DNA of 64,000 nt, from assembly GCA_036924285.1 (NCBI GenBank), contig JAYKYS010000004.1, positions 25,762,001 through 25,826,000 on the forward strand. The letters are read 5' to 3'. Origin of the DNA: Asterella californica. Taxonomy: Eukaryota > Streptophyta > Marchantiopsida > Marchantiales > Aytoniaceae. Both the position numbers and the translations under genes were made by a program. The notes beneath the pieces were generated by a model. It made no database searches and was not told where the DNA came from. It worked only from the letters and a program-made list of their open reading frames with translations. Of this stretch, positions 1-10,744 are shown one piece after another; positions within the stretch are counted from its first letter, which is position 1, and every line of letters begins with the position of its first letter.

Positions 1-425
1 TCGACAATCGACTTGAAAGTGTTTACATGCGATGTCATTGTGTCATTCGCCTTCATCTTGAGAGTTGGCAGCTTTTCTTTCAAGTGCATCTGGGTCACTG
101 TGTCTTGCGCGGCAAAGTTAGAAGTCAATGTGTTCCAAGCTTCTGTTGCCGAGCGGCAAGAAATAATGTGATCAATAACAATGTTCTCGCAACACTGATT
201 TATTGTCGTTAGAGCATTCTTGCTCTGACGATCCCACTCCGCAGTGCTACCTGGTCCGGTGGCAGGTAGGGAGTTAGCGGCAGTGGCGACTGGTCGAGGT
301 TCACTACCATCGACAATTCAGAGAACGCCTTCAGCGTCTAACTGGAGTTTCATCTTGTGTTTCCAGTATGTGAAGTACGTCCCATCAAACTTTGCCCAGC
401 CTTTAGTGCTGAACGTGTTCGTCAT
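1..425 (-). pseudogene. gag: Ty1/copia gag, 5' part (copia-A), runs off the window
   Basis: Read from an ATG at 425 toward position 1, the minus strand gives about 141 codons of a copia-type Gag (UBN2 / Retrotran_gag_2 family). Visible blocks are KFDGTYFTYWKHKMKLQL near the start, then EWDRQSKNAL, a segment around SCRSATEAWNTL, and MHLKEKLPTLKMKANDTM near the window edge. Gag forms the cytoplasmic particle that packages the element's RNA. One in-frame stop (TGA, complement of 318-320) breaks the frame after about 35 codons, so this copy is probably dead. It sits directly downstream of a primer-binding site and LTR in the same orientation, which is the expected order at the 5' end of an element. 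Short open frames on the opposite strand here are shadows. The rest of the element lies outside the window. Confidence 0.85.
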
Positions 426-592
426 CGCAGATGTATCGCTGAACTACTGAGGTTCTATTGAGCGCTGCGATCGTCTAAGCGAGAAGCGTCCTTCGCGCTT
501 TAGCAATCAAGACGTCCCGTGATTGCTCCTTCATCTGTGCCTAGGGTCTACCTGAAGCCTACGTTATTGTGCTGGGAAAATAACAACCCGTA

Positions 593-604
593 GCTCTGAT
601 ACCA
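593..604 (-). promoter_or_regulatory. Primer-binding site of copia-A
   Basis: The minus strand reads TGGTATCAGAGC. This is the usual plant copia primer-binding site, complementary to the 3' end of initiator tRNA-Met, and it is where minus-strand cDNA synthesis begins. It lies right at the inner edge of the LTR and upstream of gag, which fixes the orientation of the element. Confidence 0.88.
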
Positions 605-1002
605 TATAGGAAAAGGAGAGAGAGAATCGATGTGAGAGAGACCAAGTACGAGTAAGCTTGTTTACTGAAATAAATAATGAGGTAGGAGGTCCAGAGGCCA
701 GGTACTTATACTTTGGTACAAAAGGGCATGAGCCCAAATAGCCTAAACTAGTTGATGTACGCACGTTCATACTGTATAGCCTATTCTAACACTAGCCTCA
801 AATGCTCTCTGGTGATTTGCTCGTTTAAACAGACGGGGCTTCGAGAGAATCTCTCCTCGCCGCGGTATACTTGTAAGTGCCGCTAGGCTACAAGACTTGC
901 AGTATAAGCTTTCCTTTTTGGATACTATATTTCTACAACTGGTACAAAAGACACGATGAACAGATTGTTGCAAACTGTGCAAATTAAGTATATCATCAAA
1001 AC
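605..1002 (-). repeat. 5' LTR of copia-A
   Basis: This stretch of about 400 bp lies immediately upstream (minus strand) of the tRNA-Met primer site, so it should be the 5' LTR. Its outer end is placed at 1002, where the minus strand begins TGTTTTGATG. The inner end is less sure, because the last bases before the primer site read CCTATA rather than a clean CA. The partner LTR is outside the window, so neither the length nor the target duplication can be checked. Confidence 0.6.
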
Positions 1003-1073
1003 ATCATTAAACGTAAGTCTTAGACTCCAAGAAACTATGAACACTAAATATTTAAGAATCCTTGAACTGAGGT

Positions 1074-2301
1074 TCATTGTAGACAAACCAAAATAGGATA
1101 TGGAGTCGTAATACTAGAGCCAAGTTTTGGTAACACAAGAGCTCTGCGAGCTAAATTGATAATTTCACTCCATCTTGGAGATCGTCTCTTCATCTGCTGA
1201 AAGCGATCACCTTCAGAGAACTCATCCCAAGTTGCCATGGCTGCATTGAAAGCATGAGAAGGAGGCAACTCTGTCTTTGGGTGAGGTGGAACATAGTAAA
1301 CATTTTCGGAGGCTGGAATTAGAAACTGGTTTGAATCGTAAACACTTGCAAGAGCAGTTTCATTCTGTACTGGAGTCGACAAGCGTGACCAGTGACATGT
1401 TAGTACGTTATGCCCAGACTTCTTACATAAGCTACACAGTTTTTGAGCCTTGTTTGTTTTAGTCTTATTGCTCACAAACTCATCCACTTCATCTGCGGGA
1501 AACAAAGTCACTTCATACCTCGACCTCTATTATGTGAGCTTTCTGATAGAATAAGTCTAACTCTTTGCCCTCCGCACTTCACGAGATGGAGGAAAACAGC
1601 AAACCACCTCCGGAAGATCATGCATGCTGAAAGACACTGACCTAAGATCGAGAGTATACTAGTTTCAGAAAATCTTATGTCCAAACATGACCAAATAACC
1701 CTTCCGAGTTTCTCCACAATTCTTTGTCCCATGCTGTCACATCAACGTAAGGTCAGAGCATATCCCTTAACTCCAAGCATTCACATTCAACACCTGGATG
1801 AGATCTAACTACATACTCCTCACCAGTGGAAGTAGAAGACACCAAGCAGTATGTACCTGAAGCTTGGTAAACTCTAAATTCTCCTGCTGCTTCTCTTGTG
1901 CATATGTAGTAAGTATGTGTTGATCCTTGCACGTCTCTTTGACGTTTGGCTGCAGATTCCATGACGTACTTATACAATTGGACCAACAACTTCAAAAGTG
2001 CAAATATCCGAAGGTCTAACAGCATGTTTTTTGCACTCGACCACTCTAGAAGAGACTGTCCAAACCTTGGACACTTCATAGCATATGCAGTATAACAGCA
2101 AGAATCGATGGACCGGATATACATAGATGCATCATGGTTCACAATCTCTATCTGACGCATTGTATCTTTGAAACTATGCACATCCAACCAATGAATAGGC
2201 GATGCGTTGCTAACTAGCTCCAAGAGCCTTATGGAGGTATAGAACAGTGTACAACCAGATTTTACACATCTCAAGATTTTTGGTTTGCATGCTGTGTGCA
2301 T
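1074..2301 (-). pseudogene. MULE (Mutator-like) transposase C-terminal remnant
   Basis: Two open pieces on the minus strand (1753-2301 and 1074-1511), joined through a stop- and shift-ridden stretch, look like the tail of a MuDR/MULE DNA transposase. The first piece ends in a SWIM-type zinc finger half (VECECLEL, the C-x-C pair), after which a TGA falls where the second metal-binding pair is expected. The second piece carries a plant MULE zinc knuckle, CSLCKKSGHNVLTC (C-x2-C-x4-H-x4-C), followed by a tail of about 100 residues. SWIM then zinc knuckle is the usual C-terminal order in plant MULEs, where these domains help bind DNA. The catalytic DDE region is missing, cut off near 2301 where copia-B sequence begins. 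No terminal inverted repeats were seen. It is non-functional; a FAR1-like domesticated gene is possible but unlikely given the breaks. Confidence 0.66.
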
Positions 2302-2388
2302 ATACTTGACGCTAGATGAGCAAAATTAGATGCAAAGAGTAGATCATGCATCTTTGTACGGTACTATGAACTATCTAATGCCTATCTA

Positions 2389-4331
2389 ATGGACCATGTT
2401 ACTAAGACATTCGTCAACAGCCTTGACGTGATCTTTGATGAAGATCGATTCCATGTCCCGTCTGTTCTCATGAATGACAATCAGCATCAGGATTTGGATT
2501 TGATATTGATTGAAACGTGTGGGTATCTACAATATGGAGCCAAGGTCTCAGAACAAAATGTCATGGCTACAACAGAAGACTCTCCCAGCCTCAATACCAC
2601 AACGGCAACAAGAGGAGTTACGATCACCCACGTATGAGCTCTGTGTTAGGATCATCCTTACAAGATCCGTCTGGTGACTTAATAGTGGCATTTGACATAC
2701 CGGTATAGAGATCATCGTCAGATGTAGATCGACCAATCTTCATTACCAAGTCAAGAAGGGAGAGTCATCCACCATACCATTTATGTGCATTTGCATGGAT
2801 GTCGCATGAGAACACGTTGAAACTCCAAAATTTCCAAGAAGACATCAATGCGTCTGCCTCGGATGCTTGGAAAGAAGCCATAGCTTCTGAGTTGGAATCG
2901 TTGGAAATCATTGAGACTCAGTCGATCACGTCATTATCCAAGGATAAAAATGTCATCGGTCTTGAGTGGATATTAAAATTAAAGCTTGATGTTATGGGTG
3001 TGATAATTTGTCACAAAGCATAACTTATGACAAAGGGTTACGCACAACAACATGGAATTGATTATCTTGAAAAGTTTGCACCTGTGGTGAAGTTACCCAG
3101 CATTCTCAGTTTTTTTCTGCTTCATCTTTACAAGGTCTGCAAATTCATCAAATGGACGTGGTTACATCTTACCTCAATGATAAGATCCATGAGAAGATCT
3201 ACATATGAGAGATACGTTCCATGAGCAAACGGACAACTTCCTCGACGACTCGTCTGTAAACTCCACAAAGGATTATACGGACTCAAACAGTCCGGACTGT
3301 TTGAGTCCGGACGTCCGTGGTATCAACGACTTGATCAATATCTTGTGGACATGGAGATGCAACGATCACAAGCTGATGCTTGTCTGTATGTTTTTCGTAA
3401 ATCAAAAAACGTATTGTATCTGATAGTTTACGTTGACGATTTGCTCTTTGCAAGTAGTAATATCTCGTTATGAGAAGTCATGGAGATGTTGTCTCAAGAA
3501 TTCAAGATGAAAGAAATGAGACCCGTACACTGCTGGCTACGAGAGAGAATAATCATCAACAAGGATGAGAAGACAATCTCACTGGGCCGGAATCTTACAT
3601 CGACAACATCTTGAAAAGGTGTCGCTTCGAGAGATGTCACCCACAGCCAACGCCTATAGAAATGAACTTGAAATTGTGTTCCGGAGGACTATCTGAAAGC
3701 GACAATGGTTCAAATATCGTGGAAAAATTTAATTATCAACAGAAGGTGGAGATGAGGATGTTGATGTTTATCATGCTTCTCACCAGAACTGACATTGCTT
3801 TCGCAGTAAGCCAAGTCAGTCAACTTTTCTCAGCCCCTGCTCATTTGTAGCAGTTAATAGGATATTCCGGTACTTAGCAGGCAGTAAGCACTTAAAGGTG
3901 ACATATTCACAAGGAGAGCAGGACTTAATGGGATATGCAGATGCAAACTGAGCTACTGACACAGAAGACTGAAGATCTACCACGAGGTCTGTGTTTCTCT
4001 TGGCTGGTGCAGTAGCTTTTTGGCAGAGTAGCAATCTATTTCTCAGGCATCTCAGCGATGGTTGGGACGCCTCATGCTCGATCTAGGTGTTATGGCTGAT
4101 AACGTAAACCAACGCGTATCAATGGTGACAATCAAAGGGCGTTGGTTTTAGTACAGAATCCGGTACATCATTCACGAAGCAAACACATTGATGTTCATCG
4201 GACTGATGTTCATCATCCGAGAAAGGTGTCAAGAAGGGCAGCTTGAAGTTACATACGTCTCGACTGGAGATATGACGGCAGAAGTATTGACCAAAGGATT
4301 ACCAAAGAAATCACATCCAAAATTTCTTTAA
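2389..4331 (+). pseudogene. pol: Ty1/copia pol remnant (copia-B): integrase tail, RT, RNase H
   Basis: The plus strand holds the 3' half of a copia polyprotein in three frames. In order: the integrase C-terminus (KTFVNSLDVIFDEDRF, 2389 on), a proline/serine linker, and the start of reverse transcriptase (AWKEAIASELESLE; then KGYAQQHGIDYLEKFAPVVK at 3033 on). Next come LYGLKQSG near 3276 and the catalytic YVDDLLFAS block (YVDD at 3429-3440). RNase H starts with LTRTDIAFAVSQVS and continues to GYADAN near 3935. The C-terminal TAEVLTKGLPKKSHPKFL ends at 4331. RNase H contains two stops (TGA) where copia proteins normally have tryptophan or a similar residue, and several frameshifts occur. A 15-base palindromic insertion interrupts the RT at 3279-3308. 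Gag, protease and the catalytic core of the integrase are absent, and the 5' edge abuts the MULE remnant. The element is dead. Confidence 0.9.
3279..3308. repeat. Perfect 30-bp palindrome inside copia-B RT
   Basis: GGACTCAAACAGTCC is followed directly by its exact reverse complement. The palindrome falls inside the conserved LYGLKQSG block. Removing 15 bases (CTGTTTGAGTCCGGA) restores the spacing expected between that block and the following WYQRL motif. It looks like an in-frame snap-back (template-switch) insertion rather than a functional site. Confidence 0.85.
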
Positions 4332-5543
4332 AACATGGGTCTCATCTAAGCTGCATTGTGTGCAGTGGGAGTACTGAAAATGCACTCACTGCAAGACCAG
4401 TGAGAGCTTGTAAAGCAAAACCTTTCACACGACTGTTCAGTCCTTAGATAGTCAAGTTCATAGACAACAAAGTTAGGAGAAATATAAAGAAGCCAAGGGT
4501 AATGGTATAAACAGAAAGAAAGTAGTGCACAAGCTTGTCGCTTCTAAACACTGATCTATATTGTGTATAAATGAGACTGAAGTCTGTGGATGAATATACT
4601 TGCCTTATGTACCAAAGATTTGCATCGAACCTCATGCCATAGGGACACACCACGAAACTCTGCAGACGCTTCACTGGTTGCGTTGAGAATTAAGCGCATA
4701 CTGTTCCTTCCTTCTGAAGCATGAAGGCAGAAGATTATAAACCATCAAACAGCAGGAATAGCAGTGCATTAAGTAAGACTCCAAGTGCATGTCCATACAG
4801 GTAAGTGTACAATTGCAAGCTCTTAGTGCTAACCATGTATAGCCAGACTGAATATATACACAGTTCAAGACTACTGTAACCAGTTAAGGTACAGTTACGG
4901 CATGGGGACTCACCTTTAATGTATCCTCTCTGTATGTATTGAGGAGGAATGGCGATGCAACTCAGTCAGTTCCTTTGGTCTCTTCTTTCATTTGTTCCTT
5001 TTGTGTGGTGGAGCATTACGTGAGCTCCGTTCCTCTTGGAACTGTTGGCATGGTGTATGTATGAGAGGGAGTTGGACTCCTTGGTTTTGTCTGCCATACA
5101 TCTTACAAGTGAACCGATGTAACCAAACTGATAAAACCTGCATATTACTTGAGGTTGAAAGGAGGCAACATGTTGGACATCCCGTTCGTGTGATCATGAA
5201 CTCACGCTAGCTAGCTGTTAACTGACGAAGAGGAGCAGCTATAGCTACTAGCTGGATGAATTGAACAAAGAGCAAGTTTCTCTGAACACGATCCAGAAGC
5301 CAAACAACCGTCGACGGTATGTTTGGATGCTTGTGAAGGCAATTGCTCAAGTAACAAGTAATCTAGTTCCTAGGACTACTCCGGTCCAGATCGATACTGG
5401 ACAGTCGTCCTATTCTGCCTCTGCGGGACTTATTCATGTTCCAGCATGTGTGAACTATGTATTCATATATGTATATATATGAAGAATAGATTGATATTCT
5501 TCATTGTCACTGTCTTCCACATGACTAAATATCTAGCTAGTCT
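4332..5543. other. Spacer after copia-B, possible 3' LTR start
   Basis: A purine-rich run (GCAGTGGGAGTA at about 4363-4374) follows the copia-B pol end and could be its polypurine tract, with a 3' LTR starting TGAAAATGCA at about 4375. No second copy of this LTR is in the window, so its end cannot be placed. From about 4700 to 5543 no gene or repeat could be supported. Confidence 0.35.
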
Positions 5544-6476
5544 TCAACGAGAACCATTATTGAGACGACTCTCCCACACGATAGCCCCAGAACTGTGGTA
5601 CAGAATCACATTGCCTTCGTCCATGTTGAACTCCATCCTTGTGGCTCCTGCAGACTCTGTTCCAGTGGTCCAAACCTATATATAAAAAGGCAAGTAGAAA
5701 ACGCTCAAGATTCGTGAATCAACTGCCACACCTTTTAGCTCGTCAGATGTCACAAAACCTTAAGTTTCCTCAATAGGCTCATGCACTAGACTAGTCTGGA
5801 TTTATACACACGGTCGACATTTTCGGATTAAATGACCAGAGTACTTTAGAATTCGAGTAATCATCTGATCATGAGTTCTGAGCCATCAAGCATACATCGG
5901 AATCAGATTCTATACTTAAGCTACATCTGCACCATTAATCATATGTGTATGTAAGTATATGTATATATACTCTAGAAGCATGATCAGATTGTGTTTGCAT
6001 GCACGTGGGGGTACTTATTAAGATGACTTGCTTACCAAAGTTCCATCGGAGGTCCTCAGTTCCAGCGAGCCGCTGCTGAGGATTCTGAAGGTGGCACCTT
6101 CGTCCACAGTGGCTGGGGAGCCTGACAGTCCCTTGGCCTGGAACACAGAAGGACCCTGAGCAGTGCTGCTACTGGGGAACCACTTGTAGATGGACAGATA
6201 AAACGAGCCGGTAGAGGCCTGCTCGAATCCCAGAGCATAGATATCGTCGGTGTCGTAGGAAATGATGTTGCGGTGAGAGTCGCTGAAGCCCGCAGTGTTC
6301 ATGGCGTAAGGAGGATGATTGTCGATCGTCACTCCCGTCGCAAGATTTGTGCAGACGGCATCACCGCGAGCCTGGAAGTCCCATTCAAAGACGTTGGAGC
6401 CTTGAGCTCTCACTCTCACGGGAACTTGAAGGACTGCTGCCGCCACAAGCAGCACGAAGATGCTGAAGCGAGCCAT
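5544..6476 (-). CDS. Secreted bulb-type (B_lectin) domain protein, two exons
   Basis: The coding sequence is exon 1 at 6476-6036 and exon 2 at 5675-5544, joined across a GT-AG intron of 360 bp, giving 190 residues. Residues 1-24 are a clear signal peptide (hydrophobic VLLVAAAVL core, cut near RVRA/QG), so the product should enter the secretory path. The rest is a single bulb-type lectin fold: ALGFE and FYLSIYKWF strands, then SSGSLELRTSDGTLVW across the splice junction, then EGNVILYHSSGAIVWES. Mannose-binding lectins of this fold use a Q-x-D-x-N-x-V-x-Y motif. Here the matching stretch is MDEGNVILY, with the Gln and Asp changed, so classical mannose binding at this site is doubtful. There is one cysteine (Cys42), so the usual intradomain disulfide is absent. 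The start is the only ATG before the signal peptide. The frame is fully open, unlike all neighbours. No kinase or PAN domain follows, so it is a free lectin. The ligand is unknown. Confidence 0.85.
5676..6035 (-). other. Intron of the lectin gene
   Basis: The donor is GTAAGC (minus strand, from 6035) and the acceptor is a pyrimidine-rich run ending TATATATAG at 5676. Splicing joins ...GGAACTTTG to GTTTGGACC in frame and turns a dead-end GTLVSK reading into the lectin-typical GTLVW. The pseudogene at 50 kb keeps the same donor and acceptor positions with an intron of about 300 bp. Confidence 0.85.
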
Positions 6477-6622
6477 ATCTGAATCAGAATACCACGAGCA
6501 GCTATGTGCAGAAGTAATACAGACGATGACTAAAGCTGGTTGCAGATTGCTACTGAGCGATATTAATCAGGGCGAGTGGATCCGGACTGAGTAAGATGTT
6601 ATCCGCTTCTCGCAACTGAACT

Positions 6623-6631
6623 CTATTTAAA
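6623..6631 (-). promoter_or_regulatory. Possible TATA element of the lectin gene
   Basis: The minus strand reads TTTAAATAG about 150 bp upstream of the lectin ATG, a plausible TATA position with a 5' UTR of around 120 bases. This rests on motif and distance only. Confidence 0.4.
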
Positions 6632-6639
6632 CCGGCAAT

Positions 6640-8814
6640 CCGGATGCTTGGTTGTTACCAAAGTTCAATTCCTGCTATTGGGGCCAATTGAAAGGCTCGG
6701 TAGGTAGTTGCTTGACGAGTTCACGTACGTGGTCGTCGGGGCCATCCGAGGTCAGATTGTGTATGCGTATACATCTAGACCTGTTGCATGTACAAACTAG
6801 CATTTGTCAATGTGGTTAGTCAATTCTGATTCGAGGTCAACTGCGGCGCGCTGTTTCAAGTCGTAGCGTGCAACAGAAGCCGGAGTGGATAAACACATAC
6901 TCAGCACTGTAGCAGTGACTAAGTCAGACTCTGGCTAAAGCTGCAGTCACAAGACTGCGTTTGTTGGTGCCTTTGCGTTTCCGCCTATTACAGAAAGGTG
7001 ACCCCAGTCAGTGAAACGCCAGCCGACTGATCATGACGTGAAGGCGAGTTAGACTACTACGGAAGGACTGCAGCTGATTCTCACGATTGCAAGATTATGA
7101 CAGTATCTCTCTCAGCGTCGACAGTTGAGTTACGACTTGGGAGCGATGGAAAAGTCTGGAGTGTACAGTACTTACCGTGCCTGAAAGGTTGCTCGTAATT
7201 AAGGTCGCCCCTAAAATCGTGATTTGTTCTATCTAGCTTGAACCATAGTAACATTTGAAGTTCAACTTTGAGTCGACTTCAGTCTAGATCTTAATGTTTG
7301 TATTGGACTAAGGAAATTCGGTTGGTCTTTTACTCCAGCTAGCATGCATGCGCAGTGGTGGTTACTGATCATGCAGCAGCAGATCTGGAGTTACTTGTAA
7401 TTGCAACTGTTACAGTTCATATGCCAGAAGCTAAGTATAATAAGCGCTAGCTCAGGATCGGAGGACGTCCTTAAGCTTGCGTCAGGTCCTGAGTATATAC
7501 GTAAGGGAAACTCGATAGTCTCATTCATGCTGGTACTGTCTAGCCCTTTGACTTCCACGTTATCGTCACACCACAAGCGCCGGCTGTTGCTGTACATGTT
7601 CCTGTGAGGTGCGAATCTACAGTAGCTTTTCATACTGGAGGCAGTTCCGATTGAGCGTTTAAGCAGATCCTATCACTCGTAGACGCGTCAGTTGTAATTC
7701 ACCTCAATCGATATCCGATGGAATACCTAAACAGTCTCCCATGCAGTCACTGACGGGCACGTCAGTTGCGTCATGATCATTAATTGTCCCCCTATGCTCG
7801 AGGAGGAAAATCTTGAACTGGTCAGACGTCGACATATATATCTGATCCACAATCCGAGACTTCTGTAAACCACGAACGTACTGGCATGCGTGTTTATATC
7901 CACATTTTCTGATATTACGTGACCTGCAGCTGCAGTGGAAGGCCAGTATACTCCTCCGGATTTCAAAAGATCAAACGGATGGGTATTCGATATATTGCTC
8001 CCTCCCGAACACCGCATTCGATCTCAAGACCATCTCTACATGCATATCAACTACAAACATTGGTTTAATTTGAAGAAATCCGTTCGCCTTGTAGCATCTC
8101 CAAAGTTTGCCGTGCTGGAACCTTGTCGATCTGGGTGCTCAGGGAGAAACATACAGGACCAGTCGTGCTTGGACCTGGTCACCCCTAACCTAATATACCT
8201 GAGATTGTAAATTTCAGATAAGATTCAAACATAAACTTTAGACATCACGAACATATGGGAAATTTACTTTAGCCTAGTCCCTGAAACGTATTTCTACTTG
8301 TTCCATCCCGTTACTTATAGAGCATCGTTTGGTCAGACTGCATTGCAACAACCTGATTATTGATCTTACGTGGAGTCCATTGTGATATCTTCCTTCATAC
8401 TTGGCCTTATGTTTAGTCTCACGAGACAAAGAGCCCATGGCGAAGCGCGGGAATGAAGATGCCGCAAGAGAGCAAAAGTGGTGGTCGTGACATTTTGATT
8501 CTTTGAAAGTGGTGGCTTTGGATATCGATTTTCTCGTATGAGCTTGAAGCAGAAAGCATGGAATTCGATGATTATCATGCTGACGAAGACTTGTCAGACG
8601 AGGACTTATCAGCTTTATTTTTTGTGTGATAGACTAAGAGTTAGTTTATAGCTTTTGGAAATTGAAGACCCAATGAAGTTATGAATCCATTCCATTTGTA
8701 AAGCTTCTTTGGTTCTATCAATCAATTATTTCTTGATCTCTCAACCTCCATCTCCAACAATCTATTCACTTTTGTTTCATTAATCTCTCAAAGATCTAAC
8801 CTCTATCCACTTGG
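6640..8814. other. No gene recognised
   Basis: Only short open frames with no recognisable domains occur here (for example 7391-7633 minus, 7727-8017 minus, 7935-8210 plus). None shows a convincing start, codon pattern or motif. Base composition is near that of the lectin region, and no long repeat shared with the rest of the window was seen. Confidence 0.5.
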
Positions 8815-9440
8815 TAAGATAATCAATAACAATTACAATGTACTATTGTCTCGAGGTGTCTTATCAAAATGACCTACAAAGTAAACACTTCACTTCTCAA
8901 ATGATCATAACATTAAAATTGATCTTAATAGAAATGTTTTAGTAGATTTCAGAGCAAATGCTTCACATATATCACAAACTTTACAATAGTCTAAACATTC
9001 TTTGAAAATACTTTTCCAATGATAACTCGTGTTCAAAATTTTGAAGGTTGTTATTTTATCGACAAACTGACCTCCACAAATTGTGTTGTCGTGAAACTCT
9101 TGCATTAACTTGAAAGTCTCTTTCTGCCCAATTGCTCTTTGATGAAATAAAATTCTTTCCACTATAGTGTAAAGTTTACATCTCTTGATTAACGCATTAC
9201 GTTCTCAACTATGTATACTTTATGAGAGAGAGCCATCTACAAGAACACTCCAGATTTCTTTCTACTCGCTCGATATATCCTCAATGCTTGTGATGTTCAT
9301 CACTTGCTCGTCTAGAAATGAATCATCACTCGATTCTTTTTCCTCATCATCATAAACCCTCGACAAGAGATCAGCATTTGTATGCTTTTTTTTTATCTAT
9401 CTTCGATCACGTATTCATATTGTGTTAGAATGATCTTTGT
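8815..9440 (-). pseudogene. pol: Ty3/gypsy pol fragment: RNase H tail and integrase N-half
   Basis: Read 9440 to 8815, the minus strand gives the end of RNase H (NADLLSRVYDDE, near 9370), an acidic linker, then the integrase zinc domain (EFHDNTICGGQFVDKITTFK ... YCKVCDIC, 9162-8905). The first part of the catalytic core follows (VYFVGHFDKTPRDN), where it fades. The zinc domain and core start closely match those of the plus-strand integrase at 61320-62442, so both belong to one gypsy family (gypsy-X). Stops lie between the pieces. No LTR was seen beside it, so this is an isolated, truncated relic. Confidence 0.78.
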
Positions 9441-10744
9441 GATGTCCATAATTTGCACTTTGGAGATTTTTTCAAAATTTTAAGTTAATGTAGTGTCTAT
9501 ATAATTGAAGTAATCTGCTTAGGGAGAAAATGAACTTAAGACAAATTTGAGTGAGAGATTGAGAGGCAATCGTCTTCCAGCAAGAAGAGAACTCGAATTA
9601 GAAAAAGACGAGAGTTCTAAGAGAATCGAGGATTGAAGTCTATGGGAATCAAAGATTGGAAGCTTCAAGATTGCATACAACAGCTCAAAGTCGAATACGA
9701 GAGCAGGATCGTAGCAAGGCAAAATCATCGTGAGCAAAATCAAATTAGTATGCATAGAAGACATCAAAGATTGGAGCAGAAGCGTAGCGCATTCTGGAAG
9801 CGCAGTGCTGAGGTTCTTCTCGTCTCTTCTCTTCTTCTCATCGTTTCCACCTTTTTGTTCTTATGTTTCTTCGCTTCTTCGACTGCTTGCAGGAGGTCTA
9901 TCTATCTCTCTCCTCTCTTGGAATTTCCCTTGACAGAATTGGACGCGGAAGCGTTGTCTAATTTTTTACAGCCCTCTTCCTAAACCCTTCCTAAATAATC
10001 GATTTGATCTTCTTTTCCTCCCTGTCTCGAAGTTTTTGTTCTATCCATCAATTTTCGTATCTCATCGTGCTTGTGTCTCCGAATCTATGGACAGCTACTT
10101 GTTTGAATATCTAGACATTTCTAGAAATCAAACTAGAATTCACATCAAATAGCTTGGATTGGATTGGACTTGAATTGAGAGAATCTTGATGTGAATCCAG
10201 AATGAAATTTGAGAGTTGATGATTGTTTCGAGAAGCAAGAAACTGAGAATCAGGTCAGTGCCTCCCAAGCTTCCTGACTTTCCAAATTCACATCTTCCTA
10301 GAAAACTAGAAGATTGAAAAGACTAGCAGAATGCGACAAAAAATGTAAAGATCTTCTACTGGTCTCTTCTCTCCGACCCATAGCGGCATGTTCTTTCTTC
10401 TTCTCAACTCTAGATGAGAATTGTGAGTAGTCTTGCTGGTAAAATCTGGACAGCAATGTCAAGGGTCATGTCTTTCAATTACGCAACAAGCTTCTTCTGA
10501 GAGTGTATGCGAGGTGAGGAGCCGAAAGATATAATGCGAACGTTCAGTGTCTGTCGTGAAGATAGATTACGTGTAGGAAGCCGAAGACAAGTGAGATCAG
10601 TATGGGAAGCCTAGATGCATGAAGTCTTCTGAAGATGTTAGTTAACCAGAAATTATCCTAGGAGTCTTCATGAAGGTCACTATCATCATAAGAGCCCTCC
10701 ACCTTCTTCTGATCTATTCATAGGACTCGCTTCTCAAATATCTC
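9441..10744 (+). other. Unassigned stretch with one short open frame
   Basis: An open frame of 116 codons (9633-9983, plus) encodes a basic N-half and one hydrophobic segment (VLLVSSLLLIVSTFLFLCFF). I do not recognise it, and nothing nearby supports it as a gene. The stretch is rich in GAAGA/TCTTC and could be the 5' part of the CC-type element that follows, but no second copy of it is in the window. Confidence 0.3.

Noticed and set aside
27..450. Two plus-strand open frames
   Set aside because: They are antisense to the copia-A gag, which has family motifs on the minus strand.
6056..6482. Short frames on both strands over lectin exon 1
   Set aside because: Shadows of the lectin exon; no motifs or signal of their own.
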